The notes under the pieces were generated by a model, which had not been told where the DNA came from, made no database searches, and saw only the letters and a list, made by a program, of their open reading frames with translations. Positions 54,501 to 64,000 of a stretch of 64,000 nt of DNA are shown piece after piece. Position 1 is the stretch's first letter. Each line of letters starts with the position of its first letter. Source of the stretch: Dermatophagoides farinae (Eukaryota > Arthropoda > Arachnida > Sarcoptiformes > Pyroglyphidae); assembly GCF_024713945.1 (NCBI RefSeq), contig NC_134677.1, forward strand, positions 6,451,001-6,515,000. Reading direction: 5' to 3'. Made by a program: the position numbers and the translations under genes.

Positions 54501-56575
54501 TCAGTTTTTTTTCTGTTGTGTCTCTCTACCATAGAGAAGAGAACGAAAAAAAATACATTGATCAATCTCTATAGATATAAATGATGCCAATGTTCAAATA
54601 TTCGATCGTGAAATTCCAAATGATCACTGGTTATAAAGGCATAGCCATTTCTCTTTGTTGTTGGCGTTTTTTTTTCTTGGCGTTCACTTGGTTGACTGGT
54701 TATCAATTTCCACACATTGTGAAACGAATGGAAAAAATGCATTTTCATTTCATTATTTTATCATAGTTTTGCTGTTGTTGTTGTTGTTGTTGATTGAGCA
54801 ATTCTTGGAGAATATTATTTCGATGAACAAAATTTTTCCAATGAATAATTGATCGATCCATACATAGTTGCATAATTTTGTTTATGATATTTACGATTAT
54901 TCAACCAGAACTAGAGATATTGTCTGTGTATGTGTGAACATTTGTCTGCCTCTGTGTTAAATTTGTCATAATTTAGTCTATTTATTCTAATTACTTTTTT
55001 TTACATTTTTTATGTTTATTTTTTTTAATATATACATGTTTTCTCTGTCGTCATCGTGTTGTTCATGTTGTTGAAACTTGTTGTTATTGTTGTATGAATA
55101 AAATTTGACGACGAATTCATGATAGTTATCAATAATTAATCGATTTGGATTCGAGTTCGATTCGGTTTTTTCTCCTGTTCATCTGATTATTAAGGAAATT
55201 CTACAAAACACAAAAAGCTCAATTGCAGGATATGATGATGAGGCGGAGAAATGTTAGGTGAGGCATTGATTGTCGTCACTGCCGTTGAAGACACAACGCC
55301 ATCATCATCATCATCATCATTATTGTTCATTCAGTTTAACTAGATGGTGATGATCAAATCAAATCGAGTCAATTGTCGAGACACGCAATCATTTTTTTTC
55401 GTTCGTTCGTTCGTTCGTTCGTTTGGTTCTCGCCTATCGATTCCAAACGTGTATGATCAAACCATCTTTTTCATCCACCCCCGTTATTCATATAACCCTC
55501 TGTATACACGTCAATGTTATCATCATTTTGTCATCCATGAGTTCATTGGGAAATAACAACAAAAAAAATGCTGACGTAGTATATTGTTATTATTGTATTT
55601 TATTAAAGTATATTCAAAAAGAAAAAAATCATTTAAAATTCATTTCTGATTCTATACACGAGATGGCGGGTAAAATATAGCTTAAAAATACGCATCATTC
55701 TTTCCAAAGAAATGATCATAAGTGTTGTTGGATGGGTGAAAAAAAAAATTCTCAAGTCGTCAAAATCTCAATTTCTACTATTAAAGATTCAAAGTGAACA
55801 AACAATGGTGAGTGAAAGAGAGCGAGAGAGGAAGAATTTTGTTTGATGATCGATAAATTTTTTTGATATAAAATTAACTCATCTAAAAATCGCTGAGTTT
55901 ATAGAGAGTGTATGATGATGATGATGATGATGATGTCGAGACGATATGATTTTGTGAGCTATATGAAATTTTCTTATTTTTCTGCTTTCTCCATCAATGA
56001 AAATTGTTCAACTTGCAACTTAACTCTTATTGTTTTTTCAACGATATTCTCGTTATACAATTATTGATTTATTGATAAGTTTTGATTGATTGAGGATTAG
56101 ATTTTTTTTTCTTGTGCCTCCCACACCCTAATGTGGCTAAAATTTTGTGATCGTTTTGTGTTTGCTTGTCGACTTTTTCCTCTCTCTAATTTTTTTTCCT
56201 TGCCACTCAGTTAGCCATTATATCACATACAGGCAGTGGCAGCCATCAAGGCAAAAAAAAGAAGGAAAAATTCAAGAATCGCAAGTTATCTTATCCAGGA
56301 AGAAAAAGCAGAAACTTTATTTTTTGTTTTTACAAAAAAAAAAATCATGAATTGCATGACCTATAAAATTATAGATAGATCTAATAACAAAAAAAAGACC
56401 ATTTTTTAGATTCTAATTCGATTTTCATGGTTTTTTTCCATTTTTCTTTCCAATCGATCCATGAATTTAATAGGCTGACTTATTTTTTCATCGACAGAAA
56501 TCAATGTTATTTTCATTCATATAGTTATACTCTTCAACTCAATCAATTTATCAATATTGCGATGTAATTTCACAG
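51590..56575. other. About 5 kb without a confident gene, upstream of the CAP-Gly gene
   Basis: The CAP-Gly gene's first exons should lie here or further left, because its first visible exon has no ATG at its frame start. A (CGTT)n tract is at 55400-55423 and (GAT)n at 55914-55935. A compact GC-richer patch at 55190-55343 is open on both strands and includes ATG-TTA-G followed by GTGAGG at 55251-55263, which is phase-compatible with the exon at 56576. The rest is simple AT-rich sequence. Confidence 0.5.
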
Positions 56576-59500
56576 ACAAATCATTACAAACAGACAACAA
56601 TAACAAAAACGGCGTGATGAATGTTTCGGGAAATGCCGATAGTGGAAAATATTTATCCGATACATCACAAGGTGGTAGCGGTGATGGTGATGGAAATATT
56701 AATGATCAACGGGAAGTAATCACTCATCACCTATATGCATCATCATCATTATTATCATCGCCCAAGAGACTATCGCCTCGATCCTCTAGCCATTCAGTAT
56801 CATTCAGTATTAATGAATCGGTTGCTGATGTTGCTAAGAATAATAAGAATAGGTTGTCAATGCCATCATCATCATCATCAACAACAATAACAAAAACACA
56901 TCAACAACAACATTTGGATAGTCCAAACATACCGAATTTAAAGAAACCACCACCAAATACATTGCCATTACTGGATACATCCATTGTTCCAGGGCATACG
57001 AATGAAAAAAGTCCAATATCTCATCATATATTGGATGAGAAAAGTTTGAATGAAGATGAATTACCATTACCACCACCACCACCATCACCACCATTATCGA
57101 TAACGCCGCCGCCAACGCCACCGCCACCACCACCTCTTTTGTCATCATCAAAATATACAACTAATCAATCAAAACATCAAGAATCTGATAATGTTGGTGG
57201 TGCTGTTAGCCGTACAAATAGCAGCGGTAGTATACCAGATTATCTAAGTCATAAGTTACATTCCCAGATGAATATAACAGCAAATTTTTTAAAATCTAAA
57301 AGAAAATCGATAGCCGTCTCATCTATGTTGCGACATGGTGATCATTTTAATTCGGAAAAAAATACCAAAAAACAACAACATCAACATACACCATTACGTA
57401 TGGTAAAAGAATCATGTGATTCATCAACATCAACAACGACAAGTGAATCCTATCATCTGAATGATCTTCCATCATTACCTGCAAAGCTAGCAACATTAAG
57501 TAAACCACCGATAACACCATTCTTCAATTCATCGTTTCGCCGTGCACGGCATAGTATCGATGTACGTGCATTGCCTTCATATTTGGCCAAAAAACGTCAA
57601 AGTACATTTGGACAACTACTTTCAGGTTGGTTGAATTTTTTTTTTGTCTTATTTTTTTTCTCCATTCCATCATCATTATTAATCAACAAAATTAACATCA
57701 TCATGAAATATTCTGGTTTATGGAGAATGAAAATCAGCCATATTGCCATAATAGTTTTTCATTATTTTTAGCTGTTTACATTGGAATGTTTGTTGTTTTC
57801 ATATTTTGGATTTTTTTTTGATAAAAAGTTTTTCTCTCATACCAGAAAAAAACGGGCCTCCAAAGAATGTATGAAATTCACATATGGAACACATTATTTG
57901 TCTTTTTTTTGATATAATAACTTTGGCCTTGAATACCAAAAATCATCATACGTTTATAGGATTTTCATATCTTGAGTTTTATATTAATTTTTTTAAAAAA
58001 ATATTGATTAAAGTCTATTAACAAAAGGTTTTCAATCAATTTTTTTCACATTGATTGTCTATCTAGATGTTGGTGTGAATGTTTATCTTTTTTTTAAAAA
58101 ATTTTATTAAGATTAAACTTTTTTCACAAATACACACACACACATTCCATCGATCTCGATCTTGTTCATTTTTTTTCGGTCCAAATTTGCTTTTGTCGTT
58201 GTGCCATAATTTTAATGAGATACAATCAATAATAATCATAATAATCGATGAAAAAATTGGATAATGATTGAATTGAATCCATAGAATATATTGTGAAATA
58301 TGATGATGATTAAATGAATGAATGGCAAATTATTTTTGGTGTTTCCAAAAAAAAAAAATTATAAATTAAAATTTATTCCCGCTATTATCATGCTGATGAT
58401 TTTATAGATTGATCATATAGTTTCTAGAATTTCGGTCCGGGTCATCATCATCTTCATTCTCAACAGAATGAATTTTCATGCCAATAATTATTATAATAAT
58501 AAATATAAAATTGAATTCTTTAATGTTTGGTGCTCAGATGGTTAAATTCCTTATCATCATTACTAGATTGAATTTCATACGAAACCAAGTTTTTTCTCTA
58601 TATTTATTTTCTTTTTCTAAAAGCTAAAATTTCCATTTCCACTTGAGCTAGAATTTTTGCGTGTGGGTGATGTTTGCTTTATTTTTTTTTCTTTTGTTGG
58701 CTATAAGGACATAAAACATACCAATTATCGACAAAAAAAAATACCAGTTAAGAACCAGGCATAGAATGACAGATTTTTTTGCACACACATACACACACAC
58801 GGTTCAACTTCACTAACTTGGAAAGCAAAACTGAACTCATTATGTGATTTCAAAATCGAGAGAGATATCTGACCACATCCAGATGAATATTTTTTTCTGT
58901 TTTTATCATGATTCTTAGATCCAGAATTTTGGACATATGGAATAAATTTAATAGTAAACAAGTCGATTTTTTGTTGTTGTTGTTGTTGTTGTCATACATT
59001 TATATTTATATTCAAGATGTTCATTCATTCTTTTGGAAAATTCGATAATAAACAATCACACATATCCACAAGAAAGAAATAGAATCTATGAACTAATTCT
59101 TATGTACCTTTAAGAATACTTGATTCCATATTTATTATATAAATGTTCACATCGGTGAACATACATGAACATGTCTGGCATAATTTTTATGATCTTTTAT
59201 CATTGCCATTGTTGTTTTTTTGTTGTTGTTGTTGTTGTTGTTATGATTGTCATTGTAATTACAATTATTTGATATAGTTTTATCAAAAATGATGATAATA
59301 CAGGACTACTACTAGTCTTTCATTTGAATCATTTGAATCATTTCTCTTTAAATCCATTTAGAATAACATTCATTGCTTTACTTTTTTTAAAAAAAAAAAC
59401 ATTGTCTTTTTTTATATTATTACGAAGAATAGAATCACGAAGCGAAAAAAAAAATTCAACTAAATAGCTATCTCTGCATGTATGAATGTTCCGTAAATAT

Positions 59501-61623
59501 AGAAGACAAATCGGCCGTGATTTTTTTTTTTTTTTTTTTGATGGTATATGTATGGACATTAGTCTTTTGGAATGTTTGTCTTTGAGTGTGTTTGTTGTTG
59601 CTGTTGTTGTTGTTGTTGTGTGTGTGATGTGAAACTTACCAGTGCCCTGGAATTATTACTGATCAGTATTCTAGACACATAAGACACATGGACATTGGTT
59701 TGTAGATTGTTGTGCATGTGTATGTAATATCTTTCATATATCATCATTACTTGATTGCCCTTTCTCATTCTTGGTTATTCTTTAGTACGTGTGTGTGTGT
59801 GTGTGTGTGTGTATGCATTTGTATGCGTATATGTATGTATGGTGTTTTCTTATATCAAAATTATCAAATTGGTTGGCCATAGTTGTTGTTTTCTTCTTAT
59901 TCATCATCATCATCATCATCATCATCGTCGAAAATAATCGCATCAAATGAAAATATTCTTAGAATTCATATCTTAAAAGAATGAAAAAAAAATTCCTTGT
60001 ATTCTTTCTTTTTCTTATGATGATGATGATGATGACAATCATTTATTGTACGATTGTGGTGTGCCCGTCAACAAACACACATACTCGTCTAGCCAGTCAT
60101 ATTCTCATTTGGAATTAGTTTTCTATCTGGTTTTTTTTTGAAATTCTCTTTCTGTTCATTTATTTTAGTCTCTTTTATTCAATTCTTTGAGTTGTTTTTC
60201 AGGATGTGATTTGATTCAGATACCACTCACACACACACAATGAGCTGCAATCAATGGCTAAAAATTAGGGCAATTTCATGTTCTTTACTTTGGCTTAGCA
60301 CAAAATTGGGCAAAAAAAATGATCTATTAATATGTATGTGCGTTTGTGTGTGTGTGTGTGTGTGTGTGTTGTAGATTTGATCAAATTTCTAGCCACTTAT
60401 ATAATAAAACGGATTGTAAAATGTCATGAAATGTCATTTTTTTAACACTTTTCAATTTTCGTATCTTTTTCAAAATGAAAAAAAAACCAGAAATGAAATG
60501 AATTTTTTTTCTTGTCATCGATTTTTTTTAATTTCTTATAAAATACAAGATCTTTGATCTTTTTTTTTGCTAGATAAAAAAAAAGAGAAAAAAGTTTCAC
60601 TTTCTTTTCATTATTGAAATTCCTTCAATTGATTGTCAATTCTTGATGTGTGCTTGTGCGGGTGGCAATGATTGAAACGCTTAACTGAACGTTGAATATT
60701 GTAATTCAATGATTTCTAGATATTTTTTTATTTTTATTTTGGAGCGTTTCATTCATTCAAACCATCATCCATTCAGTCATTTATTCATTCATTTGATGTC
60801 ATGTTATCTAACATCGTAACTATCGGAGAGACATTATTTGATGAACATAAAAAAAATCTAATCATTTATTGCCGTTCAGGTCAATTGATTATGAATCAAT
60901 TTATTTCGATTTTTTCCCGGTTCGGTTTTTTTTTGATTTTGCTATTTTTTTGTTCTTCACACAAAATCATACAAATTTCCTGTTATTCTTTCATAAGAAA
61001 TATAAAGTCCCATTTGGGACATTCGATTTTTGACTATAGTTTCAATGTGTGTTGGGTTTTTTTTGTGTATGACAAAAAAAGGTCTACTCACACAAATAAA
61101 CAAAATTTTCAAGCAAGTTTTGAATTTTGTGGCATAGCTAAATGGTGTTTGATTCTTTGTGCATCCATTGGCAGAATTATCCAAAATCAAATGATCGATT
61201 GCTACTTAATACTCTTGTTTGCTTTTTTTTCTTTTTATTTCCCGTCGTTTTTTGTGATTTCACATAAAGAATTCGAATTAGAAATGTGATGGTTATCTGT
61301 GTGTGTGTGAGTGTGTGTTCTTGTATTCTATTTGATTCAATAACAAGAAAGATAGATTTCTCTATAGATTTCCAGTCAAAAAACTATCACAGAATTAATT
61401 TGGAATATGTTCAAATGTCTAAATGTGATACTAATACTTTTTCTACTTATTTCTTTCTATATTTCCATTCATTTTCGAATTGATCAATCTTTTACGATAT
61501 AAATATCCTGGATATAAAATCATTCTGTATGAATCGTCTTTGAGATTTTTTTTTGTTTTGTCTTTGTTTTGTCTTTGTTTTCATTCATTCCAAACGTTTT
61601 TGTCGCATTCAAAGTTATGTTTC

Positions 61624-61658
<35 letters not shown>

Positions 61659-63840
61659 ATAAATTATTATGTATCATCAACTAATTAAGCTAATATAACA
61701 ATAGATTTTCCTGATTTGAAAGAAACTGTCATGATAGCCATGATATTTGGAATTTTGTTTTTTTTTATTCATAAAAGCCAAAATAGGAATTTTTGTTTCT
61801 CTTGTTTAAATATCATATTCAAGCATTGGAAGAAAAAACTTTATTATCATCCAAGTGTTTCATTTTGTTGTTTTTGTTTTTTTTTTCTATCATTTGACTT
61901 GCCTACTTGTATCTATTGCTATCCATCTCTTTTTTTTCTTTCCCCATTAACCATTTATTTGTTTTTTTTTTGAATGGCATTTTATACAAACACATACATA
62001 TTATAGTATAATTAAAGCCAATAATATATTTCGAAACGAAACCATTTAAGCTTTATTAGACAAAAAAAAAAGTTATACAGATTTTCTGGTCCTTGTACAT
62101 ACATTGACTATGATGATGTTTCATATACTTTTGCTTTTATTTTTTATTTTATTTTTTTTGCTTGTTTTGTTTTCACTTGGCTGGTTGGTGTGTGTGTGTG
62201 TGTTGCTATTTATTTTTTCCTCTATACCATCATCATCCATACAATCTATGGTTATTCTGTTCTGTTCTGAATTTCCCGAGTGACATATTAAATTATCGTA
62301 TTTACTGTAATGTCTCTAACTTTATACTATTTTTTTTTTATCTTTCTGTCTCTTTCTCTTTTACCGTTTTTTTTGCAATCGGTATGAACATTTTAATGCC
62401 TAATAGTTTTAAGTCCAACAGCACCGGATGAAAGCTCATCGTCTGATGATCCTCTGTTTGCTGAGCCGATTGCACCAACTCTTTCATTGGGCGAAAGAGT
62501 TGCGTGGGTTAAATCATCAGGTCCAGAATTCGGTATTGTCAGATGGATTGGACGTATGCCACAGATATCAAATGATTGGACCGTTGGCATCGAATTCGTA
62601 AGTTGTATATATATATTGAATTGAAATGAAAAATTGCAAAATTTTTTTTTTAATTCATCAAACAAGGATAATGCGATCGGATCCGGTGATGGAACTGTCG
62701 ATGGAAGACGATATTTTGTTGCCAAAGAAAATTTTGCCAAATTTTTACCCATATCCGAATTGACAAAAGTCGATAATTATGCTGGCAGACCTAGATCAGG
62801 TAAGAAATCAATTCTTTTCACATCACATTAAAACAAAAACAAAAAAAACAGAAAAACAATGATGTTATTTCAAGCGTAACTGATTGATAGTTTTGATAAT
62901 AACAACTTTAACTGTCAGAATTTTTTCTTCAAAACTTTTGACTTAGATGTTCTAGTCTTTATATTTTCATTGTTGTTGTTGTTGTTGTTTTGGTAGAATT
63001 CATTTACATAAATAGGTCTTACATAGCATACAGATGCACACAATATTTGCCGTATCTTATTGTGAAAGCACATTTTTATTCCCGCAATATTTAAGCCGAT
63101 AATTTACATTTTCAATTTGACTTAATCTCCATCATCGTTACCTCTTTCACAATTCTGTTCTATTAAATTTGAAACATTATTGCAAAAAAAAATAAAGAAA
63201 ATTTCGAAAGGAGTAAGCATTCGATTTTTTTTCCACTCCACACTTTATGCTCAAATGATTTTTGTAACGGGTAACAAAAAAAAACAAAGTTTGCCAATAC
63301 TTTTATGTGTTGAATCATTATGAAAATCGAAAAATATTGGAAATTTTTTTCTTTCCACATTGAAATCGACGAATATTAACAATATGTGTATTAGCATAAA
63401 AACAATAATATAACCTTTAAATTGAAAATGAAACTAGAATCGAAAGTTTGATAGAAAATTTTATAATTTTTAGAATTTATTATGCATAAAAAATTTGAAA
63501 ATTTCCACAAAATTCAGTATCAGTTACTAATGATAGGAATCAAATTTTTTTGTTTTGTTTTCGGAATCCATCCACCCCCTTCATTTCACTTTCACATCAT
63601 TTTTTGTTGTTTTTGTGAATAAATTATTTTAGTATTTATTCATATAGTTATGCATTTTCAACACAAATGTTTAATATCACTAACTATCTCACACATACTA
63701 TCATATATCTAATTTGTTCATTAAAAATAGGTACAATGTTATCACGAATGTCAGTTCAATTGAAACCTGGCCAGTTAATTAGCATACAACGTTCACCAAC
63801 AACAACGGTTCCACATTGCTACCTCAATGCTCCTCATCAC
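56576..63840 (+). CDS. CAP-Gly domain protein resembling CYLD CAP-Gly (partial)
   Basis: Visible exons: 56576-57625, 62407-62597, 62667-62799 and 63731-63840; phases agree at each junction. Exon 1 follows an acceptor (TTTCACAG); its open frame has no ATG at the start, the first in-frame ATG being at 56617, so earlier exons are likely. It encodes DKSLQTDNNN, Ser-rich sequence, a poly-Pro stretch (LPPPPPSPP), then RRARHSIDVRALPSYLAKKR. Exons 2-3 encode a CAP-Gly domain: LSLGERVAWVKSSGPEFGIV, RWIGRMPQ, VGIEFDNAIGSGDGTVDGRR. The domain lacks the GKNDG motif of CLIP/dynactin types and is closest to CYLD repeats. Exon 4 (MLSRMSVQLKPGQLISIQ) ends at a GTATGT donor and the gene continues past the window. 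CAP-Gly domains usually bind EEY/F tails of tubulin or partner proteins. No protease domain is visible yet. Confidence 0.75.
57626..62406 (+). other. Intron of the CAP-Gly gene, about 4.8 kb
   Basis: Donor GTTGGT at 57626, acceptor CTAATAG ending 62406; joining in phase 1 gives an uninterrupted reading (QLLS to LSPTAPDE). Contents are AT-rich with (TG)n tracts near 59790-59812, 60346-60370 and 61626-61656, GTT repeats near 58973-58991 and 59221-59241, and a palindrome ATGTTCAC-ATCG-GTGAACAT at 59143-59162. A 162-codon open frame at 60801-61289 is hydrophobic and low in complexity and is not considered a gene. Confidence 0.75.
62800..63730 (+). other. Intron of the CAP-Gly gene (931 bp)
   Basis: Donor GTAAGA at 62800 and acceptor AAATAG ending 63730 flank exons 3 and 4 in phase 1. 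It contains a GTT repeat near 62970-62989 and poly-T runs; nothing else is seen. Confidence 0.75.
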
Positions 63841-64000
63841 GTATGTATCGTTTCGTTTTTTTTTCATTTATTTATTTTTTTTCTGGTATTTTTTTTATAC
63901 TTTATATCAACATCATCATCTTATTCTTTTTTTTTTGATTCGACGTGGTCCAATTAAATATTTGTCATATCTATATGTCTGTGTGTGTGTGGGGAATGGG
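63841..64000 (+). other. Start of next CAP-Gly gene intron, to window end
   Basis: A GTATGT donor at 63841 is followed by T-rich sequence and a (TG)n tract to the window end. The gene continues beyond 64000. Confidence 0.6.

Noticed and set aside
56557-56575. Start of the CAP-Gly gene at 56557
   Set aside because: The codon there is TTG, and an acceptor (TTTCACAG) ends at 56575, so this is intron sequence read through.
60801-61289. 162-codon open frame on the plus strand
   Set aside because: It lies in the CAP-Gly intron, is dominated by Phe/Ile/Leu from T-rich sequence, shows no motif, and translation of poly-T explains it.

Overview
This window is eukaryotic nuclear DNA. It is very AT-rich, full of A/T homopolymers, (CA/TG)n and (ATC/GAT)n microsatellites, and carries arthropod-type genes split by GT-AG introns, many only 52-90 bp long. 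The style (AT-rich, short introns, poly-Ser/Asn/Asp tracts in coding exons) resembles small acariform mites such as dust or scab mites. That assignment is an inference from composition and gene content; no species marker is visible.

Layout. (1) 1-24,583, minus strand: 5' part of an FHOD-family formin (Fhos). Two exons at 4,340-4,467 and 12,326-12,571 encode the conserved formin N-terminus. Phase-compatible exons at 21,521-21,751 and 21,902-24,583 probably add a 971-residue low-complexity extension. Introns of about 7.9 and 9 kb separate them, and the rest of the formin lies left of the window. (2) 27,719-40,439: a compact cluster of four genes. MBTPS1 (site-1 protease, minus) is head-to-head with a secreted or membrane-anchored Cu/Zn superoxide dismutase (plus). 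CYLD deubiquitinase (plus) follows, convergent with MAF1, the RNA polymerase III repressor (minus). I reconstructed complete exon-intron structures for MBTPS1, CYLD and MAF1 from splice sites and reading phase. (3) 40,440-56,575: about 16 kb without a confident gene, but with a few short coding-like islands and a (TC)81 microsatellite. (4) 56,576-63,840 and beyond, plus strand: a Ser/Pro-rich protein with a CAP-Gly domain closely resembling the first CAP-Gly domain of the neighbouring CYLD. Both its ends are outside what can be resolved here.

The genes act in separate pathways: actin assembly (Fhos), membrane-bound transcription factor processing in the Golgi (MBTPS1), extracellular superoxide removal (SOD), K63/M1 ubiquitin removal and microtubule association (CYLD), and Pol III repression (MAF1). 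I see no operon-like logic beyond the MBTPS1/SOD divergent promoter. I see no CRISPR array, rRNA, recognisable tRNA or transposase. The points most worth following are the CYLD-like CAP-Gly paralogue, the long Fhos N-terminal extension, the 70-codon ORF overlapping the MBTPS1 start, the alternative SOD 3' splice, and several unexplained coding-like islands and hairpins.
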